A stretch of DNA of 62,816 nt from Arenibacter sp. F20364 (GTDB lineage: Bacteria > Bacteroidota > Bacteroidia > Flavobacteriales > Flavobacteriaceae). The notes beneath the pieces are model-generated. The model saw nothing but the letters and a program-made list of their open reading frames with translations, was not told the origin of the DNA and ran no database searches. Location of the stretch: the NCBI RefSeq assembly GCF_023015905.1, contig NZ_JALKBD010000031.1, positions 1 through 62,816 of the forward strand, given 5' to 3'. Below, piece by piece: positions 1 to 10,100 of this stretch. Numbering within the stretch: position 1 is the first letter of the stretch; the number at the start of each line of letters is the position of its first letter. The position numbers and the translations under genes were made by a program.

Positions 1-363
1 TTTGAAGGCAATGTTCAATGGAACTGAATCAGGCACTTTGTTTTATCGGTATTATGTAGGTTGACGGAACAAAGAAACGGCCTATTTTTCAATTTCGTCT
101 TAAATCAAGTGGTTTTCACATGGGGTCTAGGTAGCCGTCCATAGAGCATTTCACCCAAGTGAAAGCGGCCTGGACGGTGCGGCCGTGGAAAGTGCGTGGA
201 TTTAAAGAAATTTAAAATCAGCCTAGCGTTTTTTGGTTCGTTTTTTGGGCGATGCAAAAAATGAACAAACACCAACTCCGGGATAGCTAATTCTATTTTT
301 ATCCAATTCACACACAACTTTTGGGATTGATCCGTCTTTTGTATAATAAAATAACTTAGATTA
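1..363. other. Non-coding stretch upstream of the rimP operon
   Basis: I find no convincing complete gene here. A 20-codon open stretch in frame 2 (bases 2-64, ending in TGA) could be the C-terminus of a gene lying outside the window, but it is too short to identify. A minus-strand open frame of 70 codons (105-317) has no recognisable domain and overlaps an inverted repeat, so I treat it as spurious. The region contains an AT-rich inverted repeat at 236-266 and is otherwise featureless. Confidence 0.5.
236..266. repeat. AT-rich imperfect inverted repeat
   Basis: The arms GTTCGTTTTTTG (236-247) and CAAAAAATGAAC (255-266) are complementary at 11 of 12 positions, around a 7-base loop. It lies in non-coding DNA more than 100 bases before the rimP promoter. 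It could be a bidirectional terminator for a gene outside the window or a dispersed intergenic repeat. The sequence alone does not decide between these. Confidence 0.4.
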
Positions 364-392
364 TTGTAGAATCTAAAAATTATGTATATTTG
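364..392 (+). promoter_or_regulatory. Predicted housekeeping promoter of rimP-nusA-infB
   Basis: TTG at 364-366 and TATATTTG at 385-392 are separated by 18 bases. This matches the Bacteroidota primary sigma consensus (TTG, 17-23 bases, TAnnTTTG). Transcription would begin near 399, about 150 bases before the rimP start codon, leaving a long leader that includes the hairpin at 421-441. Confidence 0.6.
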
Positions 393-420
393 CGGTGCTG
401 AAAGAATATAAAGTATTCAT

Positions 421-449
421 GAGGGGACATTTTGTCCCCTCTTTTATTA
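421..449 (+). terminator. Terminator-like hairpin in the rimP leader (possible attenuator)
   Basis: A perfect 9-bp stem, GAGGGGACA (421-429) with TGTCCCCTC (433-441), closes a TTT loop and is followed at once by TTTTATTA. It has every mark of an intrinsic terminator, yet it sits between the predicted promoter (364-392) and the rimP start (551). It may therefore be an attenuator for the operon that encodes the elongation/termination factor NusA, or the end of a short leader RNA. A third option is that it ends a transcript from upstream and a second, unrecognised promoter drives rimP. Confidence 0.65.
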
Positions 450-550
450 CTATACTTTAATTAATCGGCACGGTAAAAGAACAGCTTTACGTTATATTCT
501 GAAGCAGGTCGATTTCAGATTTGAGAGCAGATGTTAAAAAACCGAAGTAT

Positions 551-1012
551 ATGTTGAAGGAAAAAGTTACTGCACTTTTAGAGGAAGCGCTAAAGGAGAA
601 TCAATCACTTTTTTTATTGGATTTTTCAATATCCGCGGATAATAAAATTAAGATAACCTTGGATGGCGATCAGGGTGTTACTTTGCAGGATTGTATGAAT
701 GTAAGTCGTGCCATAGAGCATAACTTGGACAGGGAAGAGGAAGATTTTTCCTTGGAAGTGGCTTCTGCCGGAGCGGCATCGCCGATCAAATTAGCCAGGC
801 AGTACGCCAAAAATATTGGTAGAAAGCTTGAGGTTAAAACCCAGGATAAGGAATTTGAGGGTAAATTAACAGAGGCATCAGAGGATAGTATTACCTTGGA
901 ATGGAAAGATAGGGAACCCAAACCCATAGGAAAAGGGAAAATTACGGTTCAGAAAAAGCAGCAAATCGCAATTTCTGATATTAAAGAAGCTAAAGTTGTA
1001 TTAAAATTTTAA
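551..1012 (+). CDS. rimP: Ribosome maturation factor RimP
   Basis: Cytoplasmic factor for maturation of the 30S ribosomal subunit. The protein has the RimP N-terminal alpha/beta domain (about residues 1-75, with ITLDGDQGVTLQDC and SRAIEHNLD) and the C-terminal SH3-like barrel (about 80-150). I chose the ATG at 551, which gives 153 residues beginning MLKEKV, a typical family start. An upstream in-frame TTG at 521 would add ten residues with no family support. It is the first gene of rimP-nusA-infB, with 13 bases to nusA. The identification rests on length, motifs and the classic gene order. Confidence 0.93.
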   Translation: MLKEKVTALLEEALKENQSLFLLDFSISADNKIKITLDGDQGVTLQDCMNVSRAIEHNLDREEEDFSLEVASAGAASPIKLARQYAKNIGRKLEVKTQDKEFEGKLTEASEDSITLEWKDREPKPIGKGKITVQKKQQIAISDIKEAKVVLKF

Positions 1013-1025
1013 TTGTAGTTCAAAA

Positions 1026-2258
1026 ATGGAAAATATTGCGCTAATCGAATCTTTTTCGGAATTTAAAGATGATAAATTCATAGATAGGGTAACGCTAATG
1101 GCGATTTTGGAGGATGTTTTTAGGAATGCGTTAAAGAAGAAGTTTGGTTCCGATGACAATTTCGATATCATTATAAACCCGGATAAAGGGGATTTGGAGA
1201 TTTGGAGGAATAGGGTAGTGGTGGAAGATGGAGAGGTTGAAGATCCTAACGAGGAGATATCGCTTTCTGCAGCAAGAAAAATAGAGCCGGATTTTGAAGT
1301 GGGTGAAGATGTGTCCGAGGAAGTAAAGTTGATAGATCTTGGTAGGAGGGCTATTTTGGCCTTGAGACAAAATCTTATTTCTAAGATTCACGAGCACGAT
1401 AATACCACCATCTACAAGCAATTTAAAGACCTTGAAGGTGAGATTTATACCGCAGAGGTACATCATATCAGACACAAGGCCATAATTCTTTTGGATGATG
1501 AGGGAAATGAGATTATTTTACCAAAGGATAAACAGATTCCTTCCGATTTCTTTAGGAAAGGAGATAATGTACGGGGAATAATAGAAAGCGTAGAGCTGAA
1601 AGGCAACAAGCCTACCATAATTATGAGTAGAAGCTCTCCCTTGTTTTTGGAGCAGTTGTTCTTTCAGGAAATCCCGGAAGTCTTTGATGGTTTGATCACC
1701 ATTAAAAAGGCAGTTAGGATTCCCGGAGAAAAGGCCAAGGTGGCCGTAGATTCCTATGACGATCGTATTGATCCTGTAGGAGCCTGTGTAGGAATGAAAG
1801 GGTCTAGAATCCATGGAATTGTCCGTGAATTGGGCAATGAGAATATAGACGTTATAAACTGGACCAGTAATCCCCAGTTATTGGTAACAAGGGCATTGAG
1901 CCCGGCCAGGGTTTCTTCAGTGAAATTGAACGATGAAAAAATGACCGCCCAAGTATATCTTAGACCAGAGGAGGTTTCCAAGGCTATAGGTAGGGGAGGT
2001 CATAACATACGTTTGGCCGGTCAACTAACTGGTTATGAGATTGATGTATTTCGTGAAGGTGTAGAGGAAGATGTTGAGCTTACCGAGTTCTCCGATGAAA
2101 TAGAAGCATGGATCATTGAGGAATTTAAGAAAATTGGTATGGATACGGCCAGAAGCGTTTTGGAACAAGATGTGGATGATTTGGTAAAAAGGACCGATTT
2201 GGAAGAGGAGACAATTTTAGAAGTTGTGCGAATTCTTAAGGAAGAATTAGAAGATTAA
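1026..2258 (+). CDS. nusA: Transcription termination/antitermination protein NusA
   Basis: RNA polymerase-associated elongation factor acting in pausing, termination and antitermination. The order is an N-terminal polymerase-binding domain (about 1-130), an S1 RNA-binding domain (about 135-200), then two KH domains with conserved GMKGSRI (about residue 258) and AIGRGGHNIRLA (about residue 322). At 410 residues it lacks the C-terminal acidic repeats of the E. coli protein, which is common outside the Proteobacteria. It lies 13 bases after rimP and 43 before infB. A leader hairpin before rimP could let NusA influence its own operon (inference). Confidence 0.96.
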   Translation: MENIALIESFSEFKDDKFIDRVTLMAILEDVFRNALKKKFGSDDNFDIIINPDKGDLEIWRNRVVVEDGEVEDPNEEISLSAARKIEPDFEVGEDVSEEVKLIDLGRRAILALRQNLISKIHEHDNTTIYKQFKDLEGEIYTAEVHHIRHKAIILLDDEGNEIILPKDKQIPSDFFRKGDNVRGIIESVELKGNKPTIIMSRSSPLFLEQLFFQEIPEVFDGLITIKKAVRIPGEKAKVAVDSYDDRIDPVGACVGMKGSRIHGIVRELGNENIDVINWTSNPQLLVTRALSPARVSSVKLNDEKMTAQVYLRPEEVSKAIGRGGHNIRLAGQLTGYEIDVFREGVEEDVELTEFSDEIEAWIIEEFKKIGMDTARSVLEQDVDDLVKRTDLEEETILEVVRILKEELED

Positions 2259-2301
2259 ACTATATATTAGCAGTAAATTACAAGAATAGGAATTATTTTT
2301 T

Positions 2302-5121
2302 ATGGCGGATAATGCAACGATAAGGCTTAATAAAGTCCTAAGAGAACTTAATATTTCATTGGACCGGGCGGTAGACTATCTCGGGTCCAAAGGGCATGAT
2401 ATAGATGCGCGGCCTACCACCAAAATATCCAATGAGGTATATCAGGTTCTATTGGACGAGTTCCAAACGGACATGAGCAAGAAAGTTGCGTCCAAGGAGG
2501 TGGGTGAGGAAAAGAGGAAGGAAAAGGAAGCTATACGATTACAACTGGAGCAAGAGCAGGAAGAGAAAAAGCTTGCAAGGGAAAAGCGGGCCGAGAAGGA
2601 GAATGTTATTAAAGGCCGAGTGGAACTTGCAGGGCCAAAAACTGTTGGAAAGATAGACTTGGACGCTGGTAAAAAAACAGCTCCCGGTGCACCGGTTAAA
2701 TCGGAGGAGGCGGCTCCTGAAAAAGAACCGGAAAAAGCTCCTGAAAACGTAGAAGAAAAGGCTCCCGAAATAGTAGCCAAGGAAGAGCCTAAAGAGGAGG
2801 TTGCAGAGAAGGTGGAAACGCCTGAAACTAAGACGGAAGAAGTGGCTCCAAAACCTGAAACCGTTAAGCCGGAAGAGGTTAAAGAAGCTAAGGTGGTTAA
2901 GGAAGAGAAGAAAGAGGAGGCTCCCGATGAACAGGATTCAACAGGTGAAAAAGAAGTTATAACTACCAAGTACCAAAAGCTTAGCGGGCCAAAAATAATG
3001 GGGGATAAAATAGACCTCACAAAATTTGAAAAGCCCAAAAAGAAAAAAGAAGCACCAAAGACTGGTGACACTTCCGATAGGAAGAAAAGGCGAAAACGTA
3101 TAGTTAGTAAACCTGGTACCGACTCGTCGAGCAGGCCGCCAGCAGCCAAGGGAAGAGGTCCTGTTGTGAGAAGGGGTCCCGGACAACGCTTTGTATCAAG
3201 TGCCAAGGTAGAACCTACCGAGGAGGACGTGCAAAAGCAGGTTAGGGAAACCTTGGAAAAACTTCAGGGAAAATCCAAAAAAGGGAAAGGTGCCAAATAT
3301 AGACGGGACAAGAGGGATCAACACCGTCAGCAAACTGAAAAGGACCTGGAGCAACAGGAACTGGAAAGTAAAATATTAAAGGTGACAGAATTTGTTACCG
3401 CAAGTGAGGTGGCTACCATGATGGATGTGCCAACTACCAAGATTATTTCTGCATGTATGTCGCTCGGAATTATGGTGACCATGAACCAACGTTTGGATGC
3501 GGAGACTTTGTCTATTGTGGCCGATGAATTTGGTTACGAGGTTGAATTTGTAACCGCCGACTTGGAAGAAAGTATCGTTGAGGACGAGGATTCTCCGGAA
3601 GATTTGGAACCAAGAGCTCCAATTGTTACGGTAATGGGACATGTGGATCACGGTAAAACTTCTTTGTTGGATTACATAAGAAAGGAAAATGTTATCGCCG
3701 GGGAGAGTGGAGGAATTACTCAGCACATTGGTGCATACGGGGTAACTTTGGAGAATGGTCAAATGATATCCTTCTTGGATACTCCAGGTCACGAGGCTTT
3801 TACGGCGATGCGTGCACGTGGGGCCCAAGTTACGGATATAGCGATTATTGTGGTTGCGGCGGACGATGATATTATGCCACAGACCAAGGAAGCCATAAGC
3901 CATGCGCAAGCAGCTGGGGTTCCCATAATTTTTGCCATAAACAAAATTGATAAACCTACGGCCAATCCTGAAAAAATTAAGGATGGTCTGGCACAAATGA
4001 ACCTTTTGGTGGAAGATTGGGGTGGAAAAATTCAATCCCATGATATTTCGGCCAAAACGGGTCTTGGAGTTAAAGAGTTGTTGGAAAAAGTACTTTTGGA
4101 AGCCGAACTTCTGGAATTGAAAGCCAATCCTAATAAATTGGCTTCGGGGACAGTAGTGGAAGCATTTTTGGATAAAGGTAGAGGTTATGTGTCCACTATA
4201 CTTGTTCAGGCCGGTACTTTGAAGATCGGGGATTATGTGTTGGCGGGAACTTGCAGCGGTAAGGTAAAAGCCATGCAAGATGAGCGCGGTAACAATATTA
4301 AGGAAGTAGGACCATCACGGCCAATATCCATATTGGGATTGGATGGAGCCCCGCAAGCGGGCGATAAGTTCAACGTTCTGGAAGATGAACGTGAGGCTAG
4401 ACAAATTGCTACCAAGAGGTCTCAATTATTACGGGAGCAATCGGTTAGGACGCAAAGACATATCACTTTGGACGAAATTGGTAGGCGTATTGCACTGGGC
4501 GACTTTAAAGAATTGAACATAATCCTTAAAGGGGATGTGGATGGTTCTGTAGAGGCCTTGACGGATTCGTTCCAGAAATTGTCTACAGATGAAATACAGG
4601 TGAATATTATCCATAAAGCGGTTGGACCTATTACGGAATCGGACGTATTGTTGGCTTCAGCCTCGGATGCGGTTATCATTGGGTTTAATGTGAGGCCAAT
4701 GGGCAACGCCAGACAGGTGGCTGAAAAAGAGGAAATAGATATTAGAATGTACTCTATTATTTATGACGCTATCAATGATCTTAAGGATGCTATGGAAGGT
4801 ATGTTGTCTCCTGAAATGAAGGAAGAGATTACGGGTACCGCTGAAATAAGGGAAACCTTTAAAATATCCAAAGTAGGTACTATTGCAGGTTGTATGGTGA
4901 CCAGTGGTAAGATCTTTAGAAATTCAAGTATTAGATTGATCCGGGACGGTGTTGTTATTTACACTGGGGAGTTATCTTCTCTGAAGAGGTTTAAGGATGA
5001 TGTTAAGGAGGTATCCAAAGGATATGACTGTGGATTGCAGGTTAAAAATTACAACGATATTCAAGAATTGGATATCGTGGAAGCATTCCAGGAAGTGGCT
5101 GTTAAGAAGAAATTGAAATAG
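2302..5121 (+). CDS. infB: Translation initiation factor IF-2
   Basis: GTPase that delivers initiator tRNA to the 30S subunit. An IF2_N helical domain occupies about residues 1-50. It is followed by a very long low-complexity linker rich in Glu, Lys, Ala and Pro (about 60-345), a second IF2_N-like segment, and the G domain. The G1 motif GHVDHGKT is at 446-453, with [21 protein letters not shown] and SAKTG following in order. Domains II-IV complete the 939-residue protein. The repetitive Glu/Lys coding sequence produces long meaningless antisense frames. Last gene of the rimP operon, ending before a terminator at 5158-5184. Confidence 0.97.
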   Translation: MADNATIRLNKVLRELNISLDRAVDYLGSKGHDIDARPTTKISNEVYQVLLDEFQTDMSKKVASKEVGEEKRKEKEAIRLQLEQEQEEKKLAREKRAEKENVIKGRVELAGPKTVGKIDLDAGKKTAPGAPVKSEEAAPEKEPEKAPENVEEKAPEIVAKEEPKEEVAEKVETPETKTEEVAPKPETVKPEEVKEAKVVKEEKKEEAPDEQDSTGEKEVITTKYQKLSGPKIMGDKIDLTKFEKPKKKKEAPKTGDTSDRKKRRKRIVSKPGTDSSSRPPAAKGRGPVVRRGPGQRFVSSAKVEPTEEDVQKQVRETLEKLQGKSKKGKGAKYRRDKRDQHRQQTEKDLEQQELESKILKVTEFVTASEVATMMDVPTTKIISACMSLGIMVTMNQRLDAETLSIVADEFGYEVEFVTADLEESIVEDEDSPEDLEPRAPIVTVMGHVDHGKTSLLDYIRKENVIAGESGGITQHIGAYGVTLENGQMISFLDTPGHEAFTAMRARGAQVTDIAIIVVAADDDIMPQTKEAISHAQAAGVPIIFAINKIDKPTANPEKIKDGLAQMNLLVEDWGGKIQSHDISAKTGLGVKELLEKVLLEAELLELKANPNKLASGTVVEAFLDKGRGYVSTILVQAGTLKIGDYVLAGTCSGKVKAMQDERGNNIKEVGPSRPISILGLDGAPQAGDKFNVLEDEREARQIATKRSQLLREQSVRTQRHITLDEIGRRIALGDFKELNIILKGDVDGSVEALTDSFQKLSTDEIQVNIIHKAVGPITESDVLLASASDAVIIGFNVRPMGNARQVAEKEEIDIRMYSIIYDAINDLKDAMEGMLSPEMKEEITGTAEIRETFKISKVGTIAGCMVTSGKIFRNSSIRLIRDGVVIYTGELSSLKRFKDDVKEVSKGYDCGLQVKNYNDIQELDIVEAFQEVAVKKKLK

Positions 5122-5157
5122 CCGGGGATACTTTTTGTAAATAGTTGAAAGTAAAAG

Positions 5158-5184
5158 AAAAAACGACCTAGTTGGTCGTTTTTT
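5158..5184. terminator. Bidirectional terminator between infB and the SPOR gene
   Basis: AAAAAACGACC (5158-5168) and GGTCGTTTTTT (5174-5184) form a perfect hairpin with loop TAGTT. Both flanks supply a T tract in the direction of transcription, so it can end infB (plus) and the SPOR gene (minus). The SPOR stop codon (5168-5170, minus strand) lies at the stem/loop boundary, so the terminator overlaps the end of that gene. Confidence 0.8.
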
Positions 5185-5539
5185 CTGGTTTAAGGAGCAT
5201 GGCGCTCGGATATTTTTGCCTCACTTCTATAAGTTTTCGCTCGCCTTCCAATTGGGTTTTGAATTTCCCGATCCTAACTCTGTAGCTGGGCGACTCAAAA
5301 TCGATTTTCGTTGGCCAATTCGGAAAATCCTTATCAACATTGGCCTTCAGGGTTTCTGCTTCCTGAAAGGAGCCAAAGCCAACTTGAATTCTGTAATGGC
5401 TGCTGTTTTCATTTACTGATTTATAGATTCCCAGTAGGTTCGTGATTTTTTCATCTTGTTGGATGTTGATATTGCCTTGTTGAGCGTTGCAATAGAAAGC
5501 GGAACAAGCTAAAAAGAGTGTGAAAGAAATGGTTTTCAT
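5168..5539 (-). CDS. Secreted SPOR-domain protein
   Basis: Small exported protein of 123 residues with an N-terminal signal peptide (about 1-19, ending near CNAQ). A single SPOR domain lies at about 48-115, with HYRIQVGFGSF and the YRVRIGKF motif. SPOR domains bind denuded glycan strands in septal peptidoglycan, so a periplasmic or envelope role is expected; the specific function here is unknown. It is convergent with infB and divergent from actA. A promoter matching the family consensus lies just upstream at 5571-5598. Confidence 0.85.
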   Translation of the reverse strand: MKTISFTLFLACSAFYCNAQQGNINIQQDEKITNLLGIYKSVNENSSHYRIQVGFGSFQEAETLKANVDKDFPNWPTKIDFESPSYRVRIGKFKTQLEGERKLIEVRQKYPSAMLLKPEKTTN

Positions 5540-5570
5540 AGGGTTTTTATGTTATGAAATTTAGACAGTA

Positions 5571-5598
5571 CAAATGTAAATTATTCAGAATCAATCAA
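5571..5598 (-). promoter_or_regulatory. Predicted promoter of the SPOR gene
   Basis: On the minus strand TACATTTG (complement of 5571-5578) is preceded by TTG (complement of 5596-5598) with a 17-base spacer. This fits the Bacteroidota consensus and gives a 5' leader of roughly 25 bases. Confidence 0.5.
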
Positions 5599-5677
5599 AA
5601 GATTTTATTTTTATTTAGAATTGGTATAAATTGTAAATTATCAATACCTTAACATTTCCAAAATAAAGTCTAATGCG

Positions 5678-5685
5678 TATTTTTG
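5678..5685 (+). promoter_or_regulatory. Possible -7 element upstream of actA
   Basis: TATTTTTG fits TAnnTTTG and lies 82 bases before the actA start codon. I do not see a TTG at the right distance upstream, so this is only half a promoter. Confidence 0.3.
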
Positions 5686-5767
5686 CCATCAATTTGAGCA
5701 TGGTCTGCAATTTGTTATTTTGAATGTATAAATATCATGCCAAACTTTCGATAGAAATATTTTTAAT

Positions 5768-7096
5768 ATGAAAAAGGTTCCATACCGCAATCTAATTTCT
5801 AAAGTTTTAGGTGTCAGTCTGGTAGTAGCATTACTGCTTTCAAATTCCCTTCTTGCTCAAGAATCTGTAGAAGCCACATCTGGCGAAGGTGATGCTGCTA
5901 AGGGTAAACAATTGTTTAACCAAAATTGTGCTGCGTGTCACGCTTTGAACAAGAAGATGACCGGTCCAGCTTTGGCAGGGGTCACTGAAAAGTATGAAAA
6001 GGAGTGGCTTTATCAGTGGATAAAGAACAGTCCGGCAATGATCAAATCCGGAGATGCTGATGCCTTAAAGATTTACAATGAGTACAATCAGGCGGCAATG
6101 ACACCGTTCCCGTTATTGTCCGATCAGGATATTGATAATATCTTGGCCTATACCGACGCTCCTCCTGTGGTAGCTGTGGCTCCTGTTGCAGTGGCGGATG
6201 GTGTACAAGGCGGGGGGGATTCCTCGGGAATATCCAATGAAATAATTTTGGGTGCATTGGCATTGGTTTTTGCTTTGTTGGTTATGATGTTGGTTTTGGT
6301 GAACAAAACCTTAAGGCGTATTGCGGAGGCCAATGGAGTGGTATTGGAAAAGGAGTTGGCGGAGAAAAGGACGCCAATATGGAAGGCTTTCGCCCAAAAT
6401 CAATTTTTGGTTCTGGTTTTTTCTATTTTTCTTTTATTGAGTGCTGCTTATTTTGCATATGGTTGGATGATGCAGGTTGGTGTTGATCAGGGGTATGCCC
6501 CGATTCAACCTATTCATTACTCCCATAAAATTCACGCTGGAGATAATGCTATAGAGTGTAAATATTGTCACTCATCTGCCAGGGTTTCCAAAACTTCTGG
6601 AATTCCTTCCCTTAATGTTTGTATGAACTGTCATAAATCTATTTATGAATATAAAGGAAATCCAGAGGGTCCGAGTCAAGAAGATTTGGCAAATGGATAT
6701 ACCAATGAGTTCTATACTGGTGAGATCAAGAAATTGTACAAGGCAGTAGGATGGGATGAGGAGAATCAAAAGTATACAGGGGACTCCAAGCCGGTAGAAT
6801 GGGTGAGGATCCATAATTTGCCAGACTTTGCCTATTTCAATCACTCTCAGCACGTTTCGGTTGCGGGTATAGAGTGTCAGACTTGTCATGGTCCTGTTGA
6901 GGAGATGGAAATTATGTATCAATATTCTCCTTTGACCATGGGGTGGTGTATTAACTGTCACCGTGAGACAAATGTTAAGGTTGAAGGAAACGAATATTAC
7001 GAAAAGATTCATGCTGAACTTTCCCAAAAATATGGGGTAGACAAACTTACTGCCGCCCAAATGGGTGGATTGGAATGTGGTAAGTGTCACTATTAA
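5768..7096 (+). CDS. actA: Alternative complex III subunit ActA, hexaheme cytochrome c
   Basis: Periplasmic electron-transfer subunit of the quinol-oxidising alternative complex III. A signal peptide (about 1-30, ending LLAQ) precedes a class I cytochrome c domain with CAACH at 54-58. A transmembrane helix follows at about 156-180 and another at about 212-232. A C-terminal pentaheme module contains CKYCH (264), CMNCH (285), CQTCH (about 370), CINCH (about 396) and CGKCH at the extreme C-terminus. Six CxxCH motifs in total. The fused N-terminal monoheme domain is as in flavobacterial ActA. First gene of a run of eight respiratory genes in one orientation. Confidence 0.95.
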   Translation: MKKVPYRNLISKVLGVSLVVALLLSNSLLAQESVEATSGEGDAAKGKQLFNQNCAACHALNKKMTGPALAGVTEKYEKEWLYQWIKNSPAMIKSGDADALKIYNEYNQAAMTPFPLLSDQDIDNILAYTDAPPVVAVAPVAVADGVQGGGDSSGISNEIILGALALVFALLVMMLVLVNKTLRRIAEANGVVLEKELAEKRTPIWKAFAQNQFLVLVFSIFLLLSAAYFAYGWMMQVGVDQGYAPIQPIHYSHKIHAGDNAIECKYCHSSARVSKTSGIPSLNVCMNCHKSIYEYKGNPEGPSQEDLANGYTNEFYTGEIKKLYKAVGWDEENQKYTGDSKPVEWVRIHNLPDFAYFNHSQHVSVAGIECQTCHGPVEEMEIMYQYSPLTMGWCINCHRETNVKVEGNEYYEKIHAELSQKYGVDKLTAAQMGGLECGKCHY

Positions 7097-7131
7097 TCAA
7101 ACTAACTAGTAGATAATTTCAGATATATAAT

Positions 7132-10100
7132 ATGTCATCAAACAAAAAATACTGGAAAAGCGAGGCGGAATTAAACCCAAACGATTCCATTGTTGAGACG
7201 CTAAGACAAAATGAATTTGTTCAAGAAATTCCTGTAGATGATTTCTTGGGTGATAAAGAAACATTGGCGGCATCTTCGACCAACAGAAGGGATTTTCTTA
7301 AATATGTCGGATTTAGTACGGCTGCTGCTTCATTGGCAGCATGTGAGGGTCCGGTAACCAAATCTATTCCCTATGTAGTGAAACCGGATAATATTATTCC
7401 CGGGGTGGCCAATTTTTATGCCACTACCATAGCGAATGGTTTTGATTTTGCCAGTATTTTGGTAAAAACTCGTGAGGGAAGACCTATTAAGATAGAGAAC
7501 AATACCGATGCAAAAGTAGGTGGCGGTGCCAATGCCCGTGTTCAGGCCTCGGTTCTATCGTTGTACGACAGTACTCGTTTGCAAGGGCCTACCTTTAATG
7601 GGGAGCCTGTTGCTTGGAGCGATGTGGATGTTGCTGTGAAGTCTAAGATAGGGTCGCTAAAAAATTCAGGTAAAAAAATCGCGATATTGTCGCAGACATA
7701 TGCCAGTCCTTCCACTTCTAGATTGATTTCTGAGTTTAAGGAAGCCCATGGTAATGTGGATCATGTTACATATGACGCCATATCGGAGGATGCGGCGCTT
7801 TCTGCTTTTGAAGCCAAGTATGGTGAAAGGGCCTTGGCGGATTACAATTTTGGGGATGCCGAGATCATTGTTTCTTTTGGTGCGGATTTCTTGGGAGATT
7901 GGCAAGGAGGAGGATATGATGCCGGATATTCCAAAGGAAGGGTTCCGAAAAACGGAAAGATGTCCAGACATGTACAGTTTGAGGCCAATATGTCTTTGAC
8001 CGGAGCCAATGCGGACAAAAGGGTTCCTTTAACCCCGTCCGAGCAAAAAGTGGCTTTGGCTTATTTTTATGGTAAGCTTAATGGTACTTCCGGTGGAGGT
8101 GATCTGCCTGAAAGTGCAAAAGCTGCTTTGGATGCGGTAGTGGCTCAGGTTTTAAAGAATAAATCAAATTCCGTTGTTGTTACGGGTATAGACGATGTTA
8201 ATGCTCAGGCTGTTGTTTTGGCCATTAATGAAATGTTGGGAAGTAAGGCTTTTGATGCTGCTGCTCCCAAATATCTAAGACAGGGTAGTGTTAAGGCCGT
8301 TAATGCCTTGTTGGCGGATATGAAAGCTGGCAAAGTAGGTGCCTTGTTTATGGATGGGGTTAACCCTGCATACTCCTTGCCTAATGCTGCGGATTTTGCT
8401 GAGGGAATCCAGAATGTTGATTTAACAGTGGCGTTCTCCACCAATAGAAATGAAACTACGGAATTGGTTCAATACGTTGGTGCTTCAAACCATTACTTGG
8501 AATCTTGGGGTGATGCTCAGTTAAAGAAGGGGCATTTTAGCCTGATGCAGCCTACTATAAAGGAATTGTTCGATACTAGACAGTTCCAGGGAGCCATGTT
8601 ACAGTGGTTGGATAGTGACAAAACTTATTACGATTATATAAAAGAAACTTGGAACGCAGGAATATTGGGAGGTAGTGACTGGAATCAGGCATTGCACGAT
8701 GGTGTTTTTGTTGCTGATCCGGCAATGGAGGAAGCTGTTGTTGCAGCTCCTGCCCCATTTGTTTCGGAAGAAGTGGAAATGGCCACTGAGATTCCTTTGG
8801 CTTCTGCTATTAAAAGTTTATCCGGAGCTACTGCAGAGGGTATGGAGCTTACACTGTATTCCAAAGTTGGTATGGGTGACGGGCAGCAAGCAAGTAACCC
8901 TTGGTTGCAAGAGTTTCCTGATCCGATAACCCGGGTTTCTTGGGATAACTATGTAACCGTTTCCAAGGCTGATGCAGAGAAATTGGGCTTGGTCAATGAA
9001 AATGTAGCCGATGGTGGATTGGATGGTAGTTATGTTAAGCTTTCGGTAGACGGTGTTGTTGTTGATGGTGTTCCTGTAATAATCCAGCCTGGTCAGGCGC
9101 CCGGTTCTTTGGGACTTTCTTTTGGGTATGGGAAAACTGTAGGAATGAAAAGTGAGATGCAAACCGGGGTGAATGCCTATGCATTATATAGGAATTTCTC
9201 CAACACTCAATCGGTAAGCATAGAAAAGTCTGCCGGGATGCATGAATTTGCTTGTGTTCAATTGCATAAGACTTTAATGGGTAGGGGTGATATCATAAAA
9301 GAGACCACCTTGGAGATATTTAATACTAAGGATGCTAAAGAATGGAATGTTGTTCCTGTAGTATCCTTGGATCATCAGGAAGTTCCTGCTACTACTGTGG
9401 ATTTATGGGATAGTTTTGACCGTTCAATAGGTCATCATTTTAATCTCTCCATAGATTTAAATGCCTGTACCGGTTGTGGGGCCTGTGTCATTGCATGTCA
9501 TGCAGAAAACAATGTACCGGTTGTAGGTAAGGCGGAAGTAAGAAAATCTAGGGATATGCACTGGTTGCGTATCGATAGATACTACAGCTCGGAAGAAACT
9601 TTTGAACAGGATGATACTAAGAAGGAAGAATTTGATGGCTTGTTCGGGGATAAGGGGTCCTTGGGAGGATTTGGCGAGATGGAGCATCCATCCGTAAATC
9701 CACAGGTAGCATTCCAGCCTGTAATGTGTCAGCACTGTAACCACGCACCATGTGAGACAGTTTGTCCGGTTGCGGCTACTTCGCACGGACGTCAAGGTCA
9801 AAATCATATGGCTTATAACAGATGTGTTGGAACTAGGTACTGTGCCAACAACTGTCCTTATAAAGTGAGACGATTTAACTGGTTCCTGTATAATGAAAAC
9901 GATGAGTTTGATTATCACATGAACAATGACCTAGGTAAAATGGTTATCAATCCAGATGTTACTGTTAGGTCTAGAGGTGTTATGGAAAAATGCTCAATGT
10001 GTATCCAAAAAACCCAGAAGACTATTCTAGATGCCAAGCGAGATGGTCGTGTGGTCAAGGATGGTGAGTTTCAAACTGCTTGTTCTGCTGCCTGTAGCAG

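Noticed and set aside
74..103. GAAAC, 17 bases, CGTCTTAA, resembling an ECF promoter
   Set aside because: It lies about 450 bases from the nearest gene start, lacks the TGTAACA box and has no second copy; probably chance.
105..317. Minus-strand open frame of 70 codons
   Set aside because: No domain, no signal sequence, overlaps an inverted repeat, and its residue composition (runs of Pro, His, Arg) looks like translated non-coding DNA.
2442..3206. Long minus-strand open frame (254 codons) opposite infB
   Set aside because: It is the antisense of the Glu/Lys-rich linker of IF-2, giving a Ser/Phe-rich meaningless product.
3376..4278. Minus-strand open frame of 300 codons opposite infB
   Set aside because: Antisense to the highly conserved G domain of IF-2; its product has no recognisable fold, and the plus frame is certain.
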